The position numbers and the translations under genes are program-made. This document shows positions 35,723 through 44,605 of a stretch of 64,000 nt of DNA, in pieces. This DNA comes from Pseudomonadota bacterium. GTDB lineage: Bacteria; Desulfobacterota; Desulfarculia; Desulfarculales; Desulfarculaceae. The stretch covers positions 358,078-422,077 of the forward strand of contig JAHIND010000017.1 of assembly GCA_018896025.1 (NCBI GenBank), read 5' to 3'. The notes under the pieces were generated by a model. It made no database searches. It was not told the origin of the DNA and worked only from the letters and a program-made list of their open reading frames with translations. The first letter of the stretch is position 1. Each line of letters opens with the position of its first letter.

Positions 35723-35910
35723 TGCCACCTCCTATGAATACCGTTGCGCGCCATGACCCCGGCGAGGGGACATGGGACCGGTTTGAAAAACCGGGGCGAG
35801 GCATGGCGCCCCGCTCCCGGAAAACCTCTGATATTCATTATGGGGGAAGTGGTAAATCGAAACCAAATTTATGGAAAATGATTATCGTAAGCAGGTGCGG
35901 GAGGCGCGGC

Positions 35911-36339
35911 TCAGCGGTTGCCGTACACCGCCTTCCAGGGAGCCTGTTTTTTCTTGTAATAGTCCCGGAGGGCGGCCTTGAGGGTCACCGCGGCCAACAC
36001 CGCGCAGTGGCGGTGAGGCTTGTCCAGGCCCCCCAGCTCCTCCTCCACCTCGTCGGCCCCCACCTGCAGGGCCTGGCTCACCTCGCGGCCCTTGATCAGG
36101 CTGGTTATGGCGCTGCCGCAGGCCACGGTGTGCAGACAGCCCTCGGTCATGAAACGGGCGTCAATGACCACCTCGCCCTGCACCCGCAAAAACAACTCGA
36201 TGCGATCGCCGCAGGTTCCGGTGGGGTTGGCATAGCCATCGGGATGGGGCAAGACCCCCAGGTTGACCGGGGTGAGGGCGTGGGCCAAAAACTGGTCGCT
36301 CAGGCCGCCCAGGCTGTCATCCTCATGGTGCTCACTCAA
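35911..36339 (-). CDS. NifU/IscU-like iron-sulfur scaffold
   Basis: 142 residues. The three ligand cysteines appear as TGTCGD, EGCLHTVACGSAI and HRHCAVLA. It should assemble transient Fe-S clusters. The start is TTG at 36339 with GGAGG seven bases upstream; ATG further upstream lacks a site. No isc or suf partner is adjacent, so it is a stand-alone scaffold. A perfect inverted repeat at 36403 lies in its upstream region and may be an operator. Confidence 0.88.
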   Translation of the reverse strand: MSEHHEDDSLGGLSDQFLAHALTPVNLGVLPHPDGYANPTGTCGDRIELFLRVQGEVVIDARFMTEGCLHTVACGSAITSLIKGREVSQALQVGADEVEEELGGLDKPHRHCAVLAAVTLKAALRDYYKKKQAPWKAVYGNR

Positions 36340-36402
36340 CTTGCTTCCTCCGGTTTCCGCCGTATTGCGGGGTCGGCGCATAAAAAATAACCCCTATGTC
36401 CA

Positions 36403-36429
36403 GCTGGTGCATATTTTATTTGCACCAGC
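36403..36429. promoter_or_regulatory. Candidate operator, perfect 9-bp inverted repeat
   Basis: GCTGGTGCA (36403-36411), loop TATTTTATT, TGCACCAGC (36421-36429). It lies 64-90 bases upstream of the NifU-like gene (minus) and over 200 bases from tetR (plus). No terminator T-run follows, so an operator is likelier than a terminator. With the tetR promoter this accounts for the 345-base gap 36340-36684. Confidence 0.5.
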
Positions 36430-36633
36430 CTCTGCCCTCGCCAAAGCCACCGCCTATAAGTGGCTGTTCTCGCGCCCATATTGGCCAAGACCCAAGGCTA
36501 AAAGGCTGGCACGCATCCTGCTTTCACTCGGGCCAACCATTTACGGACGGTGAAATTGGTTATTAGCAGAGTGCCGGCCGCCGGTCAACGTTTCCACGCC
36601 AGCGCGCCTGGACAGAGAAAATCTCCGGCCGCC

Positions 36634-36670
36634 TTGACGTACGAACATTTGTTTGATACAAACGTTCGTA
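36634..36670 (+). promoter_or_regulatory. tetR promoter with overlapping 31-bp palindromic operator
   Basis: TTGACG (36634-36639) and TACAAA (36657-36662) are spaced 17 bases. The palindrome has arms TACGAACATTTGT (36640-36652) and ACAAACGTTCGTA (36658-36670), one mismatch per 13-bp arm, centre TTGAT. It covers the spacer and -10, so a bound repressor would block RNA polymerase. Confidence 0.85.
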
Positions 36671-36684
36671 TTGGAGGGCCCCAC

Positions 36685-37332
36685 ATGAGCCAAGCGCATA
36701 CCAAGCAGACCGACCCCACCCAGGAGCGGTTGCTGGACGAAGCGGAGCGGCTGTTTGCCAACAAAGGGTACGACGCGGTGAGCCTCAGGGAAATCACCGC
36801 GGCCGCCGGGACCCATTTGGCCGCGGTCAACTACCATTTCGGCAGCAAGGAAAACCTCTATTTGGAGGTTTTCCGCACCCGCTACATGGAGCGGGCCCGA
36901 AAGATCCAGCAACCTCTGGTGGAGTTGGAAAAGCAAGAGCACTTCACTCCCGAGGAAGTAGTGCGCACCCTGGCCAAGGCCTTTTTGTCCGGGCCCTTGA
37001 CCGATGAGGAGCGCCAACGTCATTCCCAACTCGTCGCCAGGGAAATGGGCCAGCAATCCAAGGCCTTCCAGGTGCTGTCCAAGGAGGCCATGGTGCCCTT
37101 CATGGAGTTGGCCATCCGCATGTGGCAGCGCTGCCTGCCCCAAGAGGTGGAGCCGGAGCGTCTCAAGCTCATCGTGTTGTCCATTTTTTCCCAGGTTCTA
37201 TATTTCAGCTTTGCCCGGCCGGTGGTCAGCCTGGCCACGGGTCGGAAATACGACGAAGAGTTCGTGGATCAAATCGTGGAGCACATCACCCAGTTCACCC
37301 TGTGCGGGCTGGGCGGGGGTAACGGAAAATGA
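36685..37332 (+). CDS. TetR/AcrR-family repressor of the efflux operon
   Basis: 215 residues. The N-terminal helix-turn-helix is clear: QERLLDEAERLFANKGYDAVSLREI then HLAAVNYHFGSKENLYLEV. The C-terminal domain fits the CerR/DUF1956-like (TetR_C_33) ligand-binding type. ATG at 36685 follows GGAGG. It is the first gene of the operon it should repress, and the 31-bp palindrome over its own promoter is the expected target. The inducing ligand is unknown. Its TGA overlaps the next ATG (ATGA). Confidence 0.94.
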   Translation: MSQAHTKQTDPTQERLLDEAERLFANKGYDAVSLREITAAAGTHLAAVNYHFGSKENLYLEVFRTRYMERARKIQQPLVELEKQEHFTPEEVVRTLAKAFLSGPLTDEERQRHSQLVAREMGQQSKAFQVLSKEAMVPFMELAIRMWQRCLPQEVEPERLKLIVLSIFSQVLYFSFARPVVSLATGRKYDEEFVDQIVEHITQFTLCGLGGGNGK

Positions 37333-38777
37333 GGCCGCGTGTCGCCTGGGCCCTCCCGGCCCTGCTATTGACCCTGCTCTTGGCCACGGCCGGTTGCATC
37401 AAGGTGGGCCCGGACTACCAGCGCCCGGAGTTCGCCTTCAAGACGCCCCAGAACTACGACCAGGCCAAGAACACGGTGCCCTACGAAAAGCTGGACCGCT
37501 GGTGGGAGCAGTTCGGCGATCCGCAGCTCAACCAGACGGTGGACGAGGTGCTAAAGAACAACCTGGACCTGCAGGCCACCGCCGGCAAGGTCCTGGAACT
37601 GAGGGCCTCCTTTGTGCAGAGCCGGGCCGCGCGCTTCCCCACGATCAGCGTGGGGGGCACCGCCCAAAGGCAGCGCTCCACCTCGTCGCTAAGCTTGCCC
37701 ACCACCCAGACCATCTCCTCCGAGAAGGAGAGCTACGAGCTTTCCCTGGCCGCCACCTTCGAGGTGGACCTCTGGGGCAAGCTGGCCCGTGCCGAGGCCT
37801 CGGCCAGGGCCGACCTGTTGCAGGCCGAGGAAAACCGGCGCACCGTGGCCCAGACCGTGGTGGCCTCGGCGGTGACCAGCTATTTCAACATCCGCAACCT
37901 GCAGCGGCGCCTGGTGGTCAACCAAAGCAGCATCATCGCCTACACCAAGAGCATGACCTTCGTGGAGGGCCGCTATCGCCGGGGCCTTACCAGCGCCCTG
38001 GACCTTCGCCAGGCCCGGCGCTCCCTGGCCCAGGCCAAGGCAGCCACCCCCACCCTGGAGCAGCAACTGGGCCTGGCCAAGCAGGACTTGGCCGTGCTCC
38101 TGGGCCGCTACCCGGTTATCAAGCCCGATCCCGATCCGGGCATAGACTATCTGGCCCGCATGAAGCCGGTGCCCCCGGGCCTGCCCTCGGAGCTCTTGTT
38201 GCGGCGGCCGGACCTCAAGGCGGCCGAGGCGGGGATCAAGTCCCTCAGCGAAAAAATCGGCGTGGCCAGGGCGGCCCGCTTCCCCAGCATCAGCCTCACC
38301 GCGGGCTACGGCTACGCGGACAGCGCCCTGCACACCCTGTTTTCCCCGGCCAACGAGCTTTGGAACATAGCCCTGGGCATCTCCCAGCCCATCTTCAACG
38401 CGGGCAGCCTGGCCGCCCAGGAAAGGGCCGCCCGGGCCCGCTACGCCCAGGGAGTGACCAGCTACGCCAAGACGGTGCTCAACGCCTTCTCCGAGGTGGA
38501 GGGGGCCCTGCTCACCAAGCAACAGCAGGATATCAGGCGGCAGTTGCTCAAGGACGCGGTCAGGGAGGCGGAGGCCACCCAGAACACGGCCCAAAACCGC
38601 TATATCCACGGGTTGCAGGACTACCTGTCCGTGCTGGAGGCCCAGCAGACCCGTTACAGCCTGGCCGACCAACTGGTGCAAAACGAACTGTCGGTCCTAA
38701 CCAATCGCGTAACCCTGTATCGGGCTTTGGGCGGAGGCTGGGCTAAGCCCCCGGTCCTGGCCAAGGCGGAGAAGTAG
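37329..38777 (+). CDS. TolC/OprM-family outer-membrane efflux lipoprotein
   Basis: 482 residues. Lipobox TAGC (C23), then KVGPDYQRP, the NodT/OprM N-terminus, and two OEP repeats with WWEQFGDPQLNQ, FEVDLWGKL and GYRRGLTS-type blocks (GRYRRGLTSALD). It forms the outer-membrane trimeric channel for the RND pump. Start overlaps the tetR stop. Stop is six bases before the adaptor gene. Confidence 0.95.
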   Translation: MRPRVAWALPALLLTLLLATAGCIKVGPDYQRPEFAFKTPQNYDQAKNTVPYEKLDRWWEQFGDPQLNQTVDEVLKNNLDLQATAGKVLELRASFVQSRAARFPTISVGGTAQRQRSTSSLSLPTTQTISSEKESYELSLAATFEVDLWGKLARAEASARADLLQAEENRRTVAQTVVASAVTSYFNIRNLQRRLVVNQSSIIAYTKSMTFVEGRYRRGLTSALDLRQARRSLAQAKAATPTLEQQLGLAKQDLAVLLGRYPVIKPDPDPGIDYLARMKPVPPGLPSELLLRRPDLKAAEAGIKSLSEKIGVARAARFPSISLTAGYGYADSALHTLFSPANELWNIALGISQPIFNAGSLAAQERAARARYAQGVTSYAKTVLNAFSEVEGALLTKQQQDIRRQLLKDAVREAEATQNTAQNRYIHGLQDYLSVLEAQQTRYSLADQLVQNELSVLTNRVTLYRALGGGWAKPPVLAKAEK

Positions 38778-38783
38778 ACAGTC

Positions 38784-39959
38784 ATGGCCGTCAGCAAGAA
38801 AGTGGTATGGCAAATCGCCCTGGTGGTGCTCCTGTTGGCCGCGGGCGCGGCCGCCCTGGCCGCCTTCGCCCTGAGCAAGAAGCCCCCGGCGCGCAAGGTG
38901 GCCCAGGTGGTCAGCCCCATGGTGCGCATCTTGGAGGTGGGCAGCGAGCCGGTGAAGGTGAGCATCAACGGCGAGGGCACGGTGATCGCCGTGGCCCAGC
39001 CGGTTCTGGCCGCCGAGGTGGCCGGGCGGGTGGTCTACGTGTCGCCCCATCTGGTGGCCGGCGGCTCGTTCAAAAAGGACGAGCTGCTCATGAAAATCGA
39101 GCAAAAAGACTATCACCTGGCCCTCACCCTGGCCGAGGCCTCGGTAAAGGCGGCGGAGACCAACCTGCAAACCACCAAGGAGGAGGCGGCCAGCGCCCGG
39201 GAAGAGTGGCAGCTCTTAAGCAAGGACAGCGACAAGAGCTTCGGCGAGCCCACCGCCCTGTTGGTCAAGGAGCCCCAGATCGCCCAGTACCAGGCCAGCC
39301 TGGAGGGTGCCCAGGCCCAGGTGGAGCAGGCGCGCCTGAACCTCAAGCGCACCGAGGTGCGCGCCCCCTTTGACGGACGGGTGGTCAGCGAAAACGTGGA
39401 TCTGGGCCAGTATTTGGCCAAGGGCGGCACCATCGCCACGGTGTTTTCCACCGAGGCGGCGGAAATCAACGTGCACATCGAGGACCACGACCTGGCTTGG
39501 CTGGACGTGCCCGGCCTCACCACCCAAAGCAAGCAGGGATCGCCGGCGGTGGTCACCGCCGAGTTCGCCGGGCGCAAGCTGTCCTGGCAGGGCCGCATCG
39601 TGCGGGCCCTGGGCCAGGTGAACCAGAGCACCCGCCTGGTGGGCGTGGTGGTGCGGGTGGACAACCCCTACGCCACCCTGCCCCCCCTGGCCATGGGCGC
39701 CTTCGTAAAGGTGGAGATGATCGGCCACACCTTGGCCCAGGCCAGCCTGATACCCCGGTCCGCCCTTCACCAGGGCGACGTGGTGTGGCTGGTGGGGCCG
39801 GACGGCAAGCTGCGCTTCACCAAGGTCCAGGTGGCCCGTCAGGAAGGCGGCCACGCCCTGTTGAACCCCGGCCTGCCCGCGGGCTCCAAGATAGTCACCA
39901 CCAACCTGCGCGAAGTCAGCGACGGCATGAAGGTGCGCACCACCGGGCAGGAGGGTTAA
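38784..39959 (+). CDS. RND efflux periplasmic adaptor (MFP)
   Basis: 391 residues. One N-terminal membrane helix (about 8-30), then the biotinyl-lipoyl half GRVVYVSPHLVAGGSFKKD, an alpha-hairpin coiled coil, and the returning RTEVRAPFDGRVVSENVDLGQ, followed by a beta-barrel. It links the inner-membrane pump to the TolC-type channel. It is centred in the tetR-oprM-mfp-rnd operon, with three bases between its stop and the pump start. Confidence 0.96.
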   Translation: MAVSKKVVWQIALVVLLLAAGAAALAAFALSKKPPARKVAQVVSPMVRILEVGSEPVKVSINGEGTVIAVAQPVLAAEVAGRVVYVSPHLVAGGSFKKDELLMKIEQKDYHLALTLAEASVKAAETNLQTTKEEAASAREEWQLLSKDSDKSFGEPTALLVKEPQIAQYQASLEGAQAQVEQARLNLKRTEVRAPFDGRVVSENVDLGQYLAKGGTIATVFSTEAAEINVHIEDHDLAWLDVPGLTTQSKQGSPAVVTAEFAGRKLSWQGRIVRALGQVNQSTRLVGVVVRVDNPYATLPPLAMGAFVKVEMIGHTLAQASLIPRSALHQGDVVWLVGPDGKLRFTKVQVARQEGGHALLNPGLPAGSKIVTTNLREVSDGMKVRTTGQEG

Positions 39960-39962
39960 GCA

Positions 39963-42900
39963 ATGAAACGAATCATCGCCTGGTTCGCGCAAAACCATGT
40001 GGCCGCGAACCTGCTGATGATCTTTTTTATCCTGGCCGGGGTGATCACCGCCTGGACCATGAAGCTGGAAGTGTTCCCCGAGACCAGCTTGGACACCATC
40101 ACCATCAGCGTGGAGTACAGCGGAGCCAGCCCCTCGGAGGTCGAAGAGGGGGTCATCGAGAAAATCGAGGAGAACATAGCCGGTCTGGCCGGCATCCGCC
40201 GCATCGACTCCAAGGCCACCGAGGGCCTGGCCACCATCATCATCGAGGTGGTCAAGGGTTGGGACCTGCAAAAGCTCCTGGACGAGGTAAAAAGCGAGGT
40301 GGACCGCATCACCACCCTGCCCGACGAGGCGGAGAAGCCGGTGATACGTGAAACCACCCGGCGCTCCCAAGTGCTGTGGGTGGCCCTGTTCGGGGACGCC
40401 CCCGAGGCCAGCCTCAAGGCCATCGCCCAGCGCCTCAAGGACGACATCACCACCCTGCCCGGCGTGACCGTGGCCGAGCTGATGGGAGTGCGCGACAGCG
40501 AGATTCACATCGAAATCTCCGAGCAGACCCTCAAGCGTTACAACCTCACACTGAAAAGCGTGGCCAACTCGGTGGCCCAGGCCAGCCTGGATTTGCCCGG
40601 CGGCAGCGTGAAGACCGAAGGCGGCGAGATTCTGGTGCGGGCCAAGGGCCGCAAGTACCTGGCCAAGGAATATTTCGACGTTCCGGTCATCACCAAAACC
40701 GATGGCAGCAAGGTGACCCTGGGGCAAATCGCCACCATCAGCGAAGGCTTCCAAGACGACCAGGAGAAGTTTGCCCGCTTCAACGGCAAGCCCGCCGCCC
40801 TGATCCAAGTCTACCGGGTGGCCGACCAGAACGCCCTGGACGTGGCCTCGGAGGTCAAGGAATACGTCGAAAAGATTCGCCCCGAACTGCCCGTCGGGAT
40901 CAGCGTGGACTTTTTCAGCGACCGCTCCAAGATACTCAAGAGCCGCATCGAGCTACTGCTCAGGAACATGCTCCAGGGCCTGGTCCTGGTGGTGCTGGTC
41001 CTGGGATTGTTCCTCAGCGCGCGGCTGTCCTTCTGGGTCACCCTGGGCATACCCATCTCCTTCTTGGCCGCCATCTGGTTTTTGCCCTTTGCCGACGTGT
41101 CCATAAACATGATCAGCCTGTTCGCCTTCATCATGGTCTTGGGCATCGTGGTGGACGACGCCATCGTGGTGGGGGAGCAGGTCTTCACCTTGCGCGAAGA
41201 GGGCATGGAGCCCATGAAGGCCTCCATCGAGGGCACCAGCATAATCGGCAAGCCGGTGATCTTCTCGGTGCTGACCACGGTAGCCGCCTTCATGCCCCTG
41301 ATGATGGCCACCGGCATGATGGGCAAGATCATGCGCAACATCCCGGTGGTGGTCATCGCGGTGCTCATCGCCTCGCTCATCGAGTGCCTGTTCATCCTGC
41401 CGTCGCACCTGGCGGGCTCAAAGGTGAAAGTCCGCAAAGCGGGCGAGGGAAAGCTCAGCGCCCGCCTGCTGCAGCGCTTCATCCGGGGGCCCTACTTAAA
41501 GAGCCTGAACTTCTGCCTGCGATGGCGCTACGCCACCATCGCCTCGGGCATCGTGGTGCTGCTCATCGGCGTGGGCCTATTGATGGGCGGCTACATCAAG
41601 TTCACCCTGTTCCCGGTGGTGGAGGGCGACATGCTCACCGCCAACCTGGAGCTGCCCGCCGGAGCCCCGGCCGAACAGACCATCCAGGTGGTGGGCAAGC
41701 TGGAAAAAGCGGCCAAAAAGATCCTGGATGACGCGGACAAAAAACGCCCGGAGGGCTCCGAGCCTTTGCGTAAATACACGGTCAGCATGGTCGGAATCAG
41801 CACCGGCGGCCGGAGCCACGGCGGAGGCACCTCCAGTTCGGGAGGCAACCTGGGCACCGTGTTCGTGGAGCTGTTGGAAGGCGAAAAGCGCAACATGAGC
41901 ACCAAGAACCTGGTGGCCGACTGGCGCCAGGAGACCGGCGTGGTGCCAGAGGCCGAGTCGCTCTCCTTCACCGGCGAGATGTTCAGCCCCGGCAACCCCA
42001 TCGAGGTGCACCTGTCCGCCCCCAGCGAGGAAGAGCTGATCACCGCGGCCGACGAACTCAAGGCCAAGCTGGCCACCTACACCGGCGTCTTCGACATCGC
42101 CGACAGCTTCACTCCCGGCAAGTGGGAGATGCAGCTCAAGCTGAAGCCGGCCGCCCGCAGTTTGGGACTTACCTTGCAGGACCTGGCCCAGCAGGTGCGC
42201 TACGCCTTCTACGGGGCCGAGGCGCTGCGCATACAGCGCAACCAGGACGAGGTGCGGGTGTTGGTGCGCTACCCTGAAAAAGAACGCAGTTCCTTGAGCG
42301 ACGTGAGCCAGATGCGCATCCGCACCGCGGCGGGCGACGAGGTGCCCTTCAGCCAGGTGGCCGAGGTCACTATGACCCGGGGCTACACCAGCGTGGACCG
42401 GGCTCAGCGCCGCCGGGTCATCAAGGTGACCGCCGACGTGAACACCGACCTGGCCAACGCCAGCGAGCTGCGCGGTTGGCTGGAGAAGTCGGTGCTGCCC
42501 GAGATGCTGGCCAAGTACAAAGGCCTGCGCTACGCCATGGAGGGCGCGGGCCGCGAGGAGCAGGAATCGCTCAGCGATGTGATGCAGGGCTTCGTCATCG
42601 CCCTGTTCCTAATCTACGCCCTGCTGGCCATCCCCTTCCGCTCCTTCAGCCAGCCCTTCATCGTCATGGCCGCCATTCCCTTCGGCCTGGTGGGGGCCCT
42701 GGCGGGGCACTTCATCATGGGCCTGGGGACCAGCCTACTCAGCCTATTCGGCATGGTGGGCCTCACCGGCGTGGTGGTCAACGACTCCCTGGTCCTCATC
42801 GACGCGGCCAACCGCCTGCGCGACGCGGGCATGACCCCCGGCGAGGCCATCCGCGAGGCCGGGCCCATGCGCTTTAGGGCCATCATCCTCACCTCGCTGA

Positions 42901-43118
42901 CCACCTTCGGCGGCCTGGCCCCCATCATCTTCGAGCGCAGCCTCCAGGCCCAGTTCCTGATCCCCATGGCCGTGAGCCTGGGCTTCGGGGTGCTGTTCGC
43001 CACGGGCGTCACCCTGGTGCTGATCCCCTGCGGCTATTTGATGCTGGACGACATCCACCGCATCATTGACCGCCTCCGGGGGCGCGCCCCCCAGGAGGCC
43101 CTGGCCGAGGAGGACTAG
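39963..43118 (+). CDS. RND-family efflux pump, inner-membrane permease
   Basis: 1051 residues, normal AcrB length with 12 helices and two large periplasmic loops. Proton-relay Asp pair is visible in TM4 as GIVVDDAIVVGEQV. The second half repeats the pattern (GLTGVVVNDSLVLIDAAN). It resembles the hydrophobe/amphiphile branch but the exact substrate is unknown. GGAGGG precedes the ATG. A 13-bp terminator follows. Confidence 0.97.
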   Translation: MKRIIAWFAQNHVAANLLMIFFILAGVITAWTMKLEVFPETSLDTITISVEYSGASPSEVEEGVIEKIEENIAGLAGIRRIDSKATEGLATIIIEVVKGWDLQKLLDEVKSEVDRITTLPDEAEKPVIRETTRRSQVLWVALFGDAPEASLKAIAQRLKDDITTLPGVTVAELMGVRDSEIHIEISEQTLKRYNLTLKSVANSVAQASLDLPGGSVKTEGGEILVRAKGRKYLAKEYFDVPVITKTDGSKVTLGQIATISEGFQDDQEKFARFNGKPAALIQVYRVADQNALDVASEVKEYVEKIRPELPVGISVDFFSDRSKILKSRIELLLRNMLQGLVLVVLVLGLFLSARLSFWVTLGIPISFLAAIWFLPFADVSINMISLFAFIMVLGIVVDDAIVVGEQVFTLREEGMEPMKASIEGTSIIGKPVIFSVLTTVAAFMPLMMATGMMGKIMRNIPVVVIAVLIASLIECLFILPSHLAGSKVKVRKAGEGKLSARLLQRFIRGPYLKSLNFCLRWRYATIASGIVVLLIGVGLLMGGYIKFTLFPVVEGDMLTANLELPAGAPAEQTIQVVGKLEKAAKKILDDADKKRPEGSEPLRKYTVSMVGISTGGRSHGGGTSSSGGNLGTVFVELLEGEKRNMSTKNLVADWRQETGVVPEAESLSFTGEMFSPGNPIEVHLSAPSEEELITAADELKAKLATYTGVFDIADSFTPGKWEMQLKLKPAARSLGLTLQDLAQQVRYAFYGAEALRIQRNQDEVRVLVRYPEKERSSLSDVSQMRIRTAAGDEVPFSQVAEVTMTRGYTSVDRAQRRRVIKVTADVNTDLANASELRGWLEKSVLPEMLAKYKGLRYAMEGAGREEQESLSDVMQGFVIALFLIYALLAIPFRSFSQPFIVMAAIPFGLVGALAGHFIMGLGTSLLSLFGMVGLTGVVVNDSLVLIDAANRLRDAGMTPGEAIREAGPMRFRAIILTSLTTFGGLAPIIFERSLQAQFLIPMAVSLGFGVLFATGVTLVLIPCGYLMLDDIHRIIDRLRGRAPQEALAEED

Positions 43119-43146
43119 ACTCGGCCCAACCCGAAGGCGCATACAA

Positions 43147-43186
43147 AACGCCCCGCCTCTTTCCGGAGGCGGGGCGTTATTTTTTT
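43147..43186 (+). terminator. Strong terminator closing the efflux operon
   Basis: AACGCCCCGCCTC (43147-43159) pairs perfectly with GAGGCGGGGCGTT (43166-43178) around a 6-base loop, followed by ATTTTTTT. Confidence 0.96.
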
Positions 43187-43199
43187 GAGGGGGGTGCCG

Positions 43200-44474
43200 C
43201 TAGGCCGGCAACTTAGGATTGTAGTAGCCGTGTTTAAGCTTGGGGAAGCGCCTCCTCAGGCCATCGATCAGCTCTGCCACCCCTATGCGCTCCTGGGGCG
43301 GGGTCAGGCCCAGCACCCGGAGATAAATTTCCGGGTCGATGTTCAGGTTGCGCCACTGGATCAAATCCAGGCCGGTGTGCTCCACCAGGGTGCTGATGGC
43401 TTCGGCCTCCTCGGGCCGGTCGGTCACGCCGGGCATGGTCAGCAGGTTAAGCGAGGCGTGGCCCCCGGCGGCCTTGACCACCCGGATGGACTCCACCGCG
43501 TCGGCCAGGGCCCAGCCGCGCGGCTGATAGTATGCCTGATGGCGCTCGGGAATCAGGCTGTTCACCGACACCCGGATGGAGCTGAGCCCCGCGTCCATGA
43601 GCTTGGCCACCACCCCGGGCAGGGAGCCGTTGCTGTTCAGGTTGATGGTGCCCTGGGGCACCCGCGCCCGAATGCGGCTGATGGACTCTTCCAGCAGATC
43701 GCCCTGGGTCAGGGGTTCGCCCTCGCAGCCCTGGCCAAAGCTCACCAGGGGGTCCAGGGCGTTGGTGAAGTGGTGCATGGCCACCTCCACCACCTCGTCG
43801 GCGCTGGGGGTGAAAGCGATGCGCTCCTGGGTGACTGGGAAAGGCCCGTCGGGCTGGCTGGAGATGCAGCCCAGGCAGGAGGCGTTGCAGGCCCCGGCCG
43901 TGGGCAGGGGGGCCTCCCAGCGGCCCAGCATGAGGTTGCGCGCCGCCGGGCAGCCGTAGCCCATGGCGCAGTGGCCCAGGTGCTGCATCAGGCGGTTGTG
44001 GCGGAACTTCCTGAGCAGACGCCGCCCCGACTCCTGGAGCCGCTGGGCCGGGGGGAACTTGTCCGGGTCCTGGCGGGGCAGCGGGTCCACCCGGATAGCG
44101 GTCACCACCATGCGCTCCTTGGCCAGCCCCACCGCCGCGTAGGCGAACAGAGGCAGGACGGGTGCGTTGGGCCTGGTCTGAAAGGCGCTCCATAGGGTGG
44201 CGGTGTGGGCCGGGGCCAAAAAGGCGGCCACCGCGCTCACGTTGGAGGCCCCGTTGGCCGGATCGATCTCCATTACCTCGAACTCGCCGGAGTCGTCCAC
44301 TCCCACCGGCAGGCGACCCGGCAAGAGAAACAGCTCGCTGCCCGGCGGCAGGGGGATGCACTGGGACTCCTCCACCGGCTCCCAGCGGCCCCCGGCCGAA
44401 CCGGCCATACCCAGGCCGGGATGGTCCAGGATGTTGCCCTGGCCATCGGCATACAAAAGTCGGGGAGTGGACAT
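43200..44474 (-). CDS. Radical SAM protein
   Basis: 424 residues. The 4Fe-4S/AdoMet motif CNASCLGC (Cx3Cx2C) is near residue 195, after a long N-terminal region that includes GHCAMGYGCPAARN. GQGCEGEPLTQGD is the GGE-like motif. The target is unknown. ATG at 44474 is chosen because GGAGG precedes it. It is transcribed divergently from the FAD oxidoreductase at 44606. Confidence 0.9.
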   Translation of the reverse strand: MSTPRLLYADGQGNILDHPGLGMAGSAGGRWEPVEESQCIPLPPGSELFLLPGRLPVGVDDSGEFEVMEIDPANGASNVSAVAAFLAPAHTATLWSAFQTRPNAPVLPLFAYAAVGLAKERMVVTAIRVDPLPRQDPDKFPPAQRLQESGRRLLRKFRHNRLMQHLGHCAMGYGCPAARNLMLGRWEAPLPTAGACNASCLGCISSQPDGPFPVTQERIAFTPSADEVVEVAMHHFTNALDPLVSFGQGCEGEPLTQGDLLEESISRIRARVPQGTINLNSNGSLPGVVAKLMDAGLSSIRVSVNSLIPERHQAYYQPRGWALADAVESIRVVKAAGGHASLNLLTMPGVTDRPEEAEAISTLVEHTGLDLIQWRNLNIDPEIYLRVLGLTPPQERIGVAELIDGLRRRFPKLKHGYYNPKLPA

Positions 44475-44605
44475 GGGGCCTCCGATGTGCAAGTGGGAGA
44501 GTCAATAACCCGCACGGGTGGGTAAAGGCGTGTTTACCATGCCCCAGCCAAGGGGGCAAGGCCGGCGCTTGAGCCGGGGGCGGCGGCGTGCTAAATCTTG
44601 GGGCC

